DNA of 64,000 nt from Lachnospiraceae bacterium (GCA_024682115.1 JAIKZO010000046.1:1-64000), one strand, 5' to 3'. Positions 28,792 through 38,194 are shown, numbered from the stretch's first letter. Translations and numbers: made by a program. Notes: a model not told the origin generated them from the sequence alone.

Positions 28792-30531
28792 GTGTATATA
28801 TTAAAGAAGGAGTTCTTTTACGTGAAAAAGTATATGAAAAAGGCGCTCTTTGCGCTTCTTCCGGCTTTTCTTGTAAGCTTTATGATATTCATCTTCGGGC
28901 CGGCGGAGATATTTTTTTCAAACAGTACGCAGTTTGAGTTCCTGTTCGGAGAGTTTATCCCCGAACTCATCCTTATCGGAGTCATCGTTTCGATCGTTGT
29001 CGCACTAATAGCAGGTGCGCTTCCGGATAAGGCACACAGTGTAGTTATCGCCGTGATAGGAGCCATAGCACTCGGCGGATATATCCAGGTCATGTTCCTC
29101 AATAAGAACCTTGATCTGCTGGGACTTAATCCCGACGGAGCGGCCATTCCGGTTTCGTCCATAGTGATCGGGATCATCGCGTGGGGGATCATCATCGCTG
29201 TTTTCGTGATCCTGGCTCTGAAAAAAGAAGACGTCATAAAAAAGCTCATCGCATTTCTTGCGATACTTCTTATCGGAATGCAGCTTACCGCGATGATAAG
29301 CCTTATCGCGGGTGCACCCGAGGACGCTTTTAAAAGACAGGAAGGCTCGTGGTTCTTATCTGGTAAGGATCAGTTCGCGATATCTTCTAAAGACAACGTG
29401 ATAATCCTCGTGCTCGACTTTTTCAGTAATCAGTATGTTGAGCCGGTCAATGCCAAATATCCGGGTTCATTTGATTTTTTACATGATTTCACTTATTATT
29501 CCAACGATGAGTGTGTATATTTCGGAACCTACCCTTCTTTGGCGCATATGATCACAGGGTGTGAACTCGACACTTCGCTCACCGTTAACGACTGGACTAA
29601 GAGCATCTGGGAAGATCAGAGGACGACGGAGTTTTTTGATCTCATAGAAAAAAGCGGATACCGTTTCAATTTCTTTACGCCCGAATCCGTATATGTAAGG
29701 GGCGATAACGACATCAGGATACTCGAGGGGATGATAGACAACCTCTCGAACGAAGCGACGAACATCGAAGCCGACCGCGGTGCGATCGTAAAAGTTATGA
29801 CAAAGATGTCATGTTACAGGTTTTTCCCCGATGTCATAAAGAACGTTTTTTACATTCAGAACAGTGAGTTCTCGGGTACGGTACAGAATTCCGATCACGG
29901 AAGGAAGCATACGAATTCCGAAACATACGCGGCGCTTAAGGAAGGCGGACTCTATATCGAGGACATGCCTTCGACGATCAACTTCATGCATCTTTCCGGT
30001 GCGCACGAATACAACAATGATGAGTTCTGTAACCCGAAGGATAATGCATCTTTGGAGGAGACCTGCAAGGGCTGTCTCGTGATGGTCGAAGAGTATCTGA
30101 ACCAGCTTAAGGCGCTCGGCAAGTACGACGATTCTACGATAATCATAACCTCTGACCACGGCGGAGAGTACGATCCGCAGGTCATCTTCTTTTATAAAAA
30201 ACCCGGTGAGACACATGATGTTTCACCCGTAAGTGCAGCTCCGGTATCGCATTGCGAACTGCAGTCAACGATCCTTAAAACGATCGGAGCCGAATATGCA
30301 TCATTCGGCAGCAGTATAGATGAGGTCGGAGAAAACGATGCGCGCGAGAGGATCTGCTACGTTAAGAAGATGGACCGCGATTATCCCGAAGTACCTTTCT
30401 TCGAAGGAGGGAAAGAGGGAAATCTGAACGTTTACTACGTATATCTATATACGGGTACATATGACGATCTGAGTAAAAAGATCGAAGAGGGGCCGGATGT
30501 CATAGCCCCGATGAAAGACAGTTTCTGGTAA
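28792..30531 (+). CDS. sulfatase/LTA-synthase-like membrane protein (alkaline phosphatase superfamily)
   Basis: N-terminal TM helices; VIILVLDFFSNQY, YFGTYPSLAHMITG (Thr nucleophile candidate), IIITSDHGGEYDP. Confidence 0.8.
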   Translation: MYILKKEFFYVKKYMKKALFALLPAFLVSFMIFIFGPAEIFFSNSTQFEFLFGEFIPELILIGVIVSIVVALIAGALPDKAHSVVIAVIGAIALGGYIQVMFLNKNLDLLGLNPDGAAIPVSSIVIGIIAWGIIIAVFVILALKKEDVIKKLIAFLAILLIGMQLTAMISLIAGAPEDAFKRQEGSWFLSGKDQFAISSKDNVIILVLDFFSNQYVEPVNAKYPGSFDFLHDFTYYSNDECVYFGTYPSLAHMITGCELDTSLTVNDWTKSIWEDQRTTEFFDLIEKSGYRFNFFTPESVYVRGDNDIRILEGMIDNLSNEATNIEADRGAIVKVMTKMSCYRFFPDVIKNVFYIQNSEFSGTVQNSDHGRKHTNSETYAALKEGGLYIEDMPSTINFMHLSGAHEYNNDEFCNPKDNASLEETCKGCLVMVEEYLNQLKALGKYDDSTIIITSDHGGEYDPQVIFFYKKPGETHDVSPVSAAPVSHCELQSTILKTIGAEYASFGSSIDEVGENDARERICYVKKMDRDYPEVPFFEGGKEGNLNVYYVYLYTGTYDDLSKKIEEGPDVIAPMKDSFW

Positions 30532-30558
30532 AAGAATTTTACCGGCAAGGAGGATACA

Positions 30559-30834
30559 ATGAAAAAAGCACTTTTTTGGATCGCTAACTTTATGTTCTTT
30601 GTCATCGCAGGCAGTTACCTTACGATGATACCCGTAAGGGCCTACATAGACCCTTCGGCCGTAACGTATGTGATACAGGCCGTAGCGGGAGTCGTTATCG
30701 CAGTGGGCGCATGTCTTACGATATTCAGACATAAGATCGCGGAGTTCTTTAAAAAGAATAGGGAAGTCGAGAAGAAGGAAGTTCACTTCATCGACGAAGA
30801 AGAAAACAAAGAAAACGACGAAGTAACGGAATAA
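30559..30834 (+). CDS. small two-TM membrane protein
   Basis: 91 aa, two hydrophobic segments with AYIDPSAVTYVIQAVAGVVIAVGACLTIFRHK; acidic tail. Confidence 0.7.
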   Translation: MKKALFWIANFMFFVIAGSYLTMIPVRAYIDPSAVTYVIQAVAGVVIAVGACLTIFRHKIAEFFKKNREVEKKEVHFIDEEENKENDEVTE

Positions 30835-30852
30835 GGACGGTTTGGAAACAAT

Positions 30853-32748
30853 ATGATGGATCTTATCGGCAGACTGTTCGGACAGTTGCTTAACGCATGC
30901 TGCAACCTTACGGGCAATTTCGGATGGGGGATCTGGATCTTTACTTTTTTGACGAGGATCATCCTGCTCCCGGTTGCGATCATGGTACAGTTCAATTCAA
31001 TAAAGATGGTCAAACTCTACCCGGAGATGAACCGTTTCAAGGCAAAGTATTTCGGCGACAGGGACATGATATCCGAGGCCCAGTACGAGCTTTACAAGAG
31101 GGAAAAATACCATCCGGTGCTCGACCTTATCCCCGTTATAATCCAGCTCGTCTTACTCATGGGCGTGGTTGAAGGAATAAGGAAGCTCATGGATCACGGC
31201 ATCGATATGTCGTACTTCGGACTTGACCTTTCGAACGTGCCGATAAAAACGGGCGGTGCGGTACTTATAATTCCGCTGCTTGCAGCACTTTCTGCGCTCC
31301 TGATGTGCATAACGCAGAACATATCGAACGTCCTTCAGTCGGAGCAGAGCTTTGCGAACAAGGCGCTGACGCTTACGATCTCGGTCGGACTTTCGCTTTA
31401 CCTCGGACTTTTTGTCCCTGCGGGGATCGGCCTTTACTGGATCGCGGGAAACCTTTTGTCCATAGTCCAGATGTATGCGCTCAATTTCTTCATAAGCCCC
31501 AAAAAGCATGTCGATTACGAGGCACTCGAGGCAAGCCGCGCAGAGCTTAAAAAGGTCGAAGACGAGGCCGCCAAACAGAAAAAGTCACGTTCCAAAGAAG
31601 ATATCGCCAGGGAAAATGCCGATTACAGGCGCTTCCTTAAGGAAGGACGCAAGCAGATCGTCTTCTATTCCGAAAGGAACGGCTTTTACAAGTATTATAA
31701 GAACATCATAGAGTATATAAACAAAAAGACAGATATAGATATCCACTATATCACGAGCGATCCGAAGGACGAGGTCTTTGACATAAAGAGGGATCATTTC
31801 CATACATACTATGTCGGCGACAATAAGTTCATCGTTCTTATGATGAAGATAGAATCCGACATAATGGTGATGACGACGCCGGATCTTCAGAACTTCCAGC
31901 TGAAACGTTCGTACGTCGATAAGAACATAGAATACGTTTACGTTCCTCATGACGTTAACAGTTCAAACCTTACTTTCAGAAAGAACGCACTCGATCATTT
32001 CGATACGATCTTTACCTCGGGGCCGAGGAATATGGCCGAGATAAAAGAGCGCGAGGAAAAGGCCGGGTTAAAGAAAAAGAATCTCATAGAGTGGGGCTCG
32101 AGCGTTATCGATAACATGAAGAGCGCATATGAAAAGATAATGGAAGAAGAGGATGCTTCCGGTGCGGGTGCGAAAAAGCCCGTCATCCTGGTCGCTCCTT
32201 CATGGCAGAACGATAACATCATGGATTCATGCATCGAAGAGATCCTTGATGTGATCGATACGGAATACTTCGATGTGATCGTTCGTCCGCATCCCCAGTA
32301 TGTGAGGCATTTCGAGTCAAAGATCGATGCGCTCGCTTCAAAGTACGAAGGAAGACCGATCACCTTCCAGAAGGATTTTTCGTCAAACAAGACCGTATAT
32401 ACGGCGGATATGCTGATCACCGACTGGTCGAGCATCGCCTATGAATATGCATTTTCAACACTTAAGCCCGTACTCTTTATAAACACTCCGATGAAGATCG
32501 TGAATCCCGATTACAAAGAGCTTACGACGGTTCCCATTGATATCGAGGCCAGAGATAAGGTCGGCATTTCGCTTGAACTTTCCGATGTGCCGAAAGTCGA
32601 TGAGGCCGCAAAGAGGCTCATGAGCGAGGAACGTTTCACGAAGACCGAGATGGCACGGTTGCGCGACAGTTACATCTACAATGTCGGCAAGTCGGGCGAG
32701 ACGGGCGGAAAATATCTTATAAACAGGATCATAGAAAGGTCGAGATAA
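30853..32748 (+). CDS. YidC/Oxa1-like insertase domain fused to CDP-glycerol glycerophosphotransferase-like domain
   Basis: N-terminus IFTFLTRIILLPVAIMVQFNSIKMVKLYPEMNRFKAKY and PAGIGLYWIAGNLLSIVQMY (YidC); C-terminus YVPHDVNSSNLTFRKNALDHFDTIFTSGP, VRPHPQYVRHFESK, MLITDWSSIAYEYAF (TagB/TagF family). Confidence 0.85.
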   Translation: MMDLIGRLFGQLLNACCNLTGNFGWGIWIFTFLTRIILLPVAIMVQFNSIKMVKLYPEMNRFKAKYFGDRDMISEAQYELYKREKYHPVLDLIPVIIQLVLLMGVVEGIRKLMDHGIDMSYFGLDLSNVPIKTGGAVLIIPLLAALSALLMCITQNISNVLQSEQSFANKALTLTISVGLSLYLGLFVPAGIGLYWIAGNLLSIVQMYALNFFISPKKHVDYEALEASRAELKKVEDEAAKQKKSRSKEDIARENADYRRFLKEGRKQIVFYSERNGFYKYYKNIIEYINKKTDIDIHYITSDPKDEVFDIKRDHFHTYYVGDNKFIVLMMKIESDIMVMTTPDLQNFQLKRSYVDKNIEYVYVPHDVNSSNLTFRKNALDHFDTIFTSGPRNMAEIKEREEKAGLKKKNLIEWGSSVIDNMKSAYEKIMEEEDASGAGAKKPVILVAPSWQNDNIMDSCIEEILDVIDTEYFDVIVRPHPQYVRHFESKIDALASKYEGRPITFQKDFSSNKTVYTADMLITDWSSIAYEYAFSTLKPVLFINTPMKIVNPDYKELTTVPIDIEARDKVGISLELSDVPKVDEAAKRLMSEERFTKTEMARLRDSYIYNVGKSGETGGKYLINRIIERSR

Positions 32749-32749
32749 T

Positions 32750-33880
32750 ATGCAGATCAAAAGAAACATACTCTTAAATCCCGGTCCTTCGACCACAACG
32801 GATACGGTGAAGATGGCTCAGGTCGTTCCCGATATCTGTCCGAGGGAAAAAGAATTCGCATCGATGATGAAAGGCATCAGGCAGGATCTTGTAAAGATCG
32901 TGCACGGTAAGGAAGAGGATTATACTTCGGTCCTTTTTTGCGGTTCCGGAACGATAAACATCGATGTATGCCTTAACTCTCTGCTACCTGAGGGCAAAAA
33001 GATCCTCGTGGTCAATAACGGAGCATACAGCCAGAGAGCGGTCGAGATCTGTGAATATTACGGCATGCCCCATATAGACCTTCAGTTCCCCGTGAACGAA
33101 AGGCCGGATCTTGATAAGGTCGAAGCGACACTTAAGGAAAATCCCGACATTGCGCTCGTTCATACGACGCATAACGAGACCGGAACGGGTATCCTTAATC
33201 CGATCAGGGAGATCGGTGCGCTTGCGCATAAATACGGCGCGATATTTACGGTCGATACGACGTCGACCTACGCTATGAGACCCATAAATGTTTATGATGA
33301 CAATATCGATTTCTGTATGGCATCGGCCCAGAAGGGGATCATGGCCATGACGGGCCTTTCGTTCGTTATAGGAAGAGAAGATATCATCAAAAAGTCTAAG
33401 GATTATCCGAAGCGTTCTTATTACTGTAATCTTTATCTTCAGTATGAATTCTTCGAAAAGACCGGGGAGATGCACTTTACGCCGCCGGTTCAGACGATCT
33501 ACGCCGCAGTCCAGGGAATAAAGGAATATTTCGAGGAAGGTGAAGAAGGCAAGTGGGCAAGACATACAAGAGTTTTCAATGCGATCCACGATGGACTCGA
33601 TGAACTCGGATTCAAAGATGTCATTAAGCGTGAAGAGCAGGCCGGACTGGTCGTCAGCGTTATCTATCCCGATGATCAGAACTGGGATTTCATGAAGATA
33701 CATGATTACTGCTATGAAAGAGGGTTTACGATCTATCCCGGTAAGATATCAACGACCAATACCTTCAGACTTTGTGCGCTCGGCGCGATAGACGAAGAAG
33801 ATATAAGAGACTTTTTCAAGGTGTTCAGAGAAGCCCTTGATCATTACGGAGTAAAGGTTCCCGCAACATATAAGGAGTAA
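32750..33880 (+). CDS. phnW: 2-aminoethylphosphonate--pyruvate transaminase (biosynthetic)
   Basis: RNILLNPGPSTTTDTVKMAQVVPDICPREKEF; VDTTSTYAMRP; SAQKGIMAMTGLSFV (PLP Lys). Located directly before pepM. Confidence 0.85.
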   Translation: MQIKRNILLNPGPSTTTDTVKMAQVVPDICPREKEFASMMKGIRQDLVKIVHGKEEDYTSVLFCGSGTINIDVCLNSLLPEGKKILVVNNGAYSQRAVEICEYYGMPHIDLQFPVNERPDLDKVEATLKENPDIALVHTTHNETGTGILNPIREIGALAHKYGAIFTVDTTSTYAMRPINVYDDNIDFCMASAQKGIMAMTGLSFVIGREDIIKKSKDYPKRSYYCNLYLQYEFFEKTGEMHFTPPVQTIYAAVQGIKEYFEEGEEGKWARHTRVFNAIHDGLDELGFKDVIKREEQAGLVVSVIYPDDQNWDFMKIHDYCYERGFTIYPGKISTTNTFRLCALGAIDEEDIRDFFKVFREALDHYGVKVPATYKE

Positions 33881-33883
33881 AAA

Positions 33884-35179
33884 ATGGCTACTGTTTATAC
33901 CTGTTTTACGACCGACGTCATTCACGAAGGCCATCTTAACATTATCCATGAGGCAAAAAAGCTCGGCGATGTCGTTGTCGGTGTTCTTTCCGACGAGTCG
34001 ATGATAAGGTTCAACCGTTTTCCTTCTGTCGACTTCGAGACGAGGATAAAGATAGTTAAGGACATCCCCGAGGTTTCGAAGGTCGTCATCCAGGATGATA
34101 TCCATTATGACAAGGTTATAGAAGAACTTCATCCCGACTATGTCATCCACGGCGATAACTGGCTTGAGGGACCGATGAGAGCGATAAGGGATCGTGCCGA
34201 GAAACTGCTTTCCGCTTACGGCGGAAAGATAGTCGATGTTCCCTATACACGTAACGAGAACGTTATGATCACGGACTCAAGGATAAGGGAGCGCCTTGCG
34301 ATGCCCGAGTACCGCAGGAAAAGGCTGCGCCAGCTGATAGATCTCTGCCCTGTGGTAAAGACGATAGAGGTACACAGCGGACTTACAGGGCTTATAGCCG
34401 AAAAGACGATCGTTGAAAACGATGGCGAACTCGACCAGTTCGATGCGATGTGGATAAGCTCTCTTTGCGATTCGACCGCAAAAGGAAAACCCGATATCGA
34501 GCTTGTCGACATGACGAGCCGTTTCAGGACCATAGACGATGTTATGGAAGTTACGACGAAGCCGATAATCTTTGACGGCGATACGGGCGGACTTACGGAG
34601 CACTTTGTATACACGGTGCGCACTCTCGAGAGAATGGGCGTATCCGCGGTCATCATAGAGGATAAGACAGGTCTTAAGAAGAATTCGCTTTTCGGAACGG
34701 AGGTCGTTCAGACACAGGATACGATCGAGAACTTCTGCGAAAAGATCCGTTCGGGCAAAAAGGTCCAGCTTACCGATGATTTCATGATAATCGCGAGGAT
34801 CGAATCGCTCATTTTGGAACAGGGAATGGATGATGCCCTTACCCGTGCGAGAGCCTATGTTGAGGCAGGGGCTGACGGTATCATGATACATTCGCGTAAA
34901 AAGGATCCTGCGGAGATTCTGGAGTTCTGCGATAAGTTCAGGGCCGAAGATAAGGATACGCCGATTGTGGTAGTTCCCACTTCGTTCAATTCGATAACCG
35001 AATCGGAGCTTGCATCGCATGGTGTAAACATCGTTATCTATGCAAACCAGCTTACAAGGAGTGCTTTCCCGGCGATGGAGCAGACCGCAAAGGATATCCT
35101 CAAGCATCACAGAGCACTTGAAGTTGATGAAAGACTGATGCCGATAAAGCAGATAATCTCTTTGATAGACGAGTTATAA
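33884..35179 (+). CDS. pepM: TagD-like nucleotidyltransferase fused to phosphoenolpyruvate mutase
   Basis: N-terminal FTTDVIHEGHLNIIHEAK (HxGH) and VIHGDNW; C-terminal IFDGDTGG and IIEDKTGLKKNSLFG (EDKx5NS signature of PEP mutase). Confidence 0.93.
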   Translation: MATVYTCFTTDVIHEGHLNIIHEAKKLGDVVVGVLSDESMIRFNRFPSVDFETRIKIVKDIPEVSKVVIQDDIHYDKVIEELHPDYVIHGDNWLEGPMRAIRDRAEKLLSAYGGKIVDVPYTRNENVMITDSRIRERLAMPEYRRKRLRQLIDLCPVVKTIEVHSGLTGLIAEKTIVENDGELDQFDAMWISSLCDSTAKGKPDIELVDMTSRFRTIDDVMEVTTKPIIFDGDTGGLTEHFVYTVRTLERMGVSAVIIEDKTGLKKNSLFGTEVVQTQDTIENFCEKIRSGKKVQLTDDFMIIARIESLILEQGMDDALTRARAYVEAGADGIMIHSRKKDPAEILEFCDKFRAEDKDTPIVVVPTSFNSITESELASHGVNIVIYANQLTRSAFPAMEQTAKDILKHHRALEVDERLMPIKQIISLIDEL

Positions 35180-35235
35180 AGTAAGGATCATGCCCGCAGA
35201 ACGGGCAAATGGGGCTTTTCCCCGAAAGGAACGGA

Positions 35236-36357
35236 ATGGACGTTAAACAGTTTACCGAAATATTGGGAGCGGATTTTTATTCGGGAGTACCGGATTCCCA
35301 GCTTAAAGCGCTCTGCAACTATCTGATGGATAAGTACGGGACCGATCCGAAACATCACGTTATCGCAGCTAACGAAGGAAACTGCGTGGCACTCGGTGCG
35401 GGCTACCATCTTGCAACGGGCGCTGTTCCCGTTATCTATATGCAGAACAGCGGTGAAGGCAATATCATAAATCCGGTCGCATCGCTCCTTAACGATAACG
35501 TATACGGGATACCGATGATCTTTGTCGTCGGCTGGAGAGGCGAACCCGGGGTTCACGATGAACCCCAGCATGTCTATCAGGGAATGGTGACGGTAAAGCT
35601 CCTTGAAGACATGGATATCGAAAGCTTCATCATCGATAAGGAAACCGGCGTCGATGAGCTTAAGAAAGTGATGGAAGGCTTCAGATCAAAGCTTTCCGCA
35701 GGAAAGCAGGTGGCTTTTGTCGTCAGGAAGGGCGCTCTTTCAACGGACGTAAAGGTAGAATACAAAAACACTAACAGGATGCTCCGAGAGGAGATAATAG
35801 AGCATATAACGAAGTTCTCGGGCGAAGATCCGATCATTTCGACGACCGGCAAAGCAAGCCGTGAGCTTTTTGAGATAAGGGAAAGGAACGGCGAAGGCCA
35901 CGGAAAGGATTTCCTTACCGTAGGTTCGATGGGGCACAGCCTCTCGATCGCGCTCGGCGTTGCATTGAACAAGCCGGGTGTAAAAGTATGGTGCGTGGAC
36001 GGAGACGGAGCCACACTCATGCACATGGGTTCGCTTGCCGTTACCGGTAATATCTGCCCAGGAAACCTCGTTCATGTCGTTATAAACAACGGCGCACACG
36101 AGACGGTAGGCGGAATGCCCACGGTCGCTTCATCCGTTGATCTTTGTGCGGTTGCAAAGGGCTGCGGATACAGAAACGTAACTTCCGTAAGCGAACCCGA
36201 TTCGCTGGATAAGGCGCTTAAGGAAGCAAAGGAAGCTTCTTCGCTTTCGTTTATCGAGGTAAAATGCGCTATCGGCGCAAGGGACGATCTCGGACGTCCC
36301 ACAACGACCGCTGCGGAAAATAAAAAGAATTTTATGGATAACTTAAGGAAATATTAA
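35236..36357 (+). CDS. aepY: phosphonopyruvate decarboxylase (ThDP-dependent)
   Basis: YSGVPDSQLKALCNYL, AANEGNCVALGAGYHLATG, YMQNSGEGNIINPVASL, WCVDGDGATLMHMGSL. ATG 35236 preferred (AGGAACGG SD). Confidence 0.9.
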   Translation: MDVKQFTEILGADFYSGVPDSQLKALCNYLMDKYGTDPKHHVIAANEGNCVALGAGYHLATGAVPVIYMQNSGEGNIINPVASLLNDNVYGIPMIFVVGWRGEPGVHDEPQHVYQGMVTVKLLEDMDIESFIIDKETGVDELKKVMEGFRSKLSAGKQVAFVVRKGALSTDVKVEYKNTNRMLREEIIEHITKFSGEDPIISTTGKASRELFEIRERNGEGHGKDFLTVGSMGHSLSIALGVALNKPGVKVWCVDGDGATLMHMGSLAVTGNICPGNLVHVVINNGAHETVGGMPTVASSVDLCAVAKGCGYRNVTSVSEPDSLDKALKEAKEASSLSFIEVKCAIGARDDLGRPTTTAAENKKNFMDNLRKY

Positions 36358-36358
36358 G

Positions 36359-37069
36359 ATGTGCGAAATACAATATTGTAAAAGAGCGATCTTTATCGCG
36401 GCCGGATTCGGATCGAGAATGGTCCCCGTAACGGTCAATACACCCAAACCGCTTGTCAGGGTACACGGCAAAAGGATAATAGACGGACTCATAGATGCCT
36501 GCCTTAAGGCCGGTATCGAAGAGATAATAATAGTAAGGGGATATCTTAAGGAGCAGTTCGATCAGCTCCTTTATAAATATCCGATGATCAGATTCATCGA
36601 TAACCCTTATTTTGAGACCGCGAACAACATTTCTTCGGTCTATGTCGCAAGGGAATATCTTGAAAACGCCTATGTTTTCGAAGCCGATCTTCTGATATCG
36701 AATCCCGATATAATCTGCAAAGAGCATAAGGGATCGGATTTTCTTGCGATCAAAACTGACCATACGGATGACTGGTGCTTTGAGACAAAGGACGGGATAA
36801 TTACTGAGGAAAAGACGGGCGGTGACGACTGCTACCAGATGGTAGGTATCTCTTTCTGGAGCAAAGAAGACGGGGCGCGCCTTGCCAAGGATGTCGCTGA
36901 GGTCTTTGAGAGCGAAGAAGGCAGGAAACTCTACTGGGAACAGGTTCCTCTGGTCGTTAAAAAAGACGACTATTCCGTTGCGATAAAAGAATGCTCCTTT
37001 GACGATATCGTTGAGATAGATACCTTTGAAGAGCTTGCATCGATAGATGAGGCTTATAAGATAGGATAA
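36359..37069 (+). CDS. LicC/PntC-like nucleotidyltransferase
   Basis: IAAGFGSRMVPVTVNTPKPLVRVHGKRIIDGLI; FIDNPYFETANNISSVY typical of choline-phosphate/AEP cytidylyltransferases. Confidence 0.85.
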   Translation: MCEIQYCKRAIFIAAGFGSRMVPVTVNTPKPLVRVHGKRIIDGLIDACLKAGIEEIIIVRGYLKEQFDQLLYKYPMIRFIDNPYFETANNISSVYVAREYLENAYVFEADLLISNPDIICKEHKGSDFLAIKTDHTDDWCFETKDGIITEEKTGGDDCYQMVGISFWSKEDGARLAKDVAEVFESEEGRKLYWEQVPLVVKKDDYSVAIKECSFDDIVEIDTFEELASIDEAYKIG

Positions 37070-37090
37070 GGTATCCTGTTAGGAGGCTTT

Positions 37091-38155
37091 ATGAACAATA
37101 AAGAAAATAATCACGTACATAAAGTGTTTCAGATAGTGATCCTCGTCTTTGCGGTGATCGGAATGATCAGCGTGCTGGGACTCAGTGTCGTAGGCTTTTT
37201 TGCCGTGAAAAACTATGTACTCAATAAAGATTCGGGGAAGGTCGAGATCGCGGATGCGGAAGAAGAGACGGAAGTAAACGTTGAAGAGATCGAAGAGGAG
37301 ATCACACCAGAGAGTCCCGAAGCTGAAAAGTCGGTGATGGCGCCGATGTCGGAGCTTAAGGAGGCTGCTCTTCCCGAGACCGAGACCCAGAACCTCGAAG
37401 ACCAGATGGTCTATGAAGACGGAAAACTCACCATAACCTTTTTCGGAGACAGTATCCTCGATAACTTCAGGGATGAGACCGGAATAGCAAACAGGATGGC
37501 TTACGACCTGGACGCTACGGTATATAATCTTGCGATAGGAGGAACCTGCGCCACCCCGGAACCCGATGCGTATTTTGAGAATGACAGATGGAACTGCACC
37601 TGCGGACTCGGAATGGTCAAGGCTCTGGCCGGTGACATCAGCATAGATGTTCTGAGGGATTGTACCGCAACCCAGATACTTAGGGAACATATCGAGGAGA
37701 TCAGGAAGTCGGATATCTTCATCATAGAGTACGGTATCAATGATTTCCTTTCGGCAAAACCCATGGCGAGCGACGATTATCGTTCGGGGATGAGCACATA
37801 TGTCGGCGCGATGAGAGAAATGGTGAATATCCTTCGAACCAATTATCCTGAGGCAAAGATCATAATCTGCCAGCCTTCGTACATTTATTTCTACAGAGAT
37901 AACGGCGAGTTTATCGGCGATACTTACACATTGAACAACGGACCCGGATCGGAATTTGATTACGGCGGAAAGGCCGAGGTTGTCGCAAACGAGTACGGAA
38001 CGTATTTCTACAGCCTTGACAGACAGGGTATCGACTCATATAACAGCGACGAGATGCTTTTGGACGGTATACATCTGTCGGAGACCGGAAGATCGGTCTA
38101 CTCATCCAATCTCTCGGGGCTTATAAAGAGAAATATACTCGGCATCGAAGAATAA
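37091..38155 (+). CDS. membrane-anchored SGNH/GDSL hydrolase
   Basis: N-terminal TM; ITFFGDSILDNF, IIEYGINDF, DGIHLSETG. Confidence 0.8.
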   Translation: MNNKENNHVHKVFQIVILVFAVIGMISVLGLSVVGFFAVKNYVLNKDSGKVEIADAEEETEVNVEEIEEEITPESPEAEKSVMAPMSELKEAALPETETQNLEDQMVYEDGKLTITFFGDSILDNFRDETGIANRMAYDLDATVYNLAIGGTCATPEPDAYFENDRWNCTCGLGMVKALAGDISIDVLRDCTATQILREHIEEIRKSDIFIIEYGINDFLSAKPMASDDYRSGMSTYVGAMREMVNILRTNYPEAKIIICQPSYIYFYRDNGEFIGDTYTLNNGPGSEFDYGGKAEVVANEYGTYFYSLDRQGIDSYNSDEMLLDGIHLSETGRSVYSSNLSGLIKRNILGIEE

Positions 38156-38164
38156 CATTAATTG

Positions 38165-38194
38165 TTGATAATATCGTGAGTTTTCTGATATGAT
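38165..38194 (+). promoter_or_regulatory. candidate sigma70-type promoter
   Basis: TTGATA-N18-TATGAT. Confidence 0.5.
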
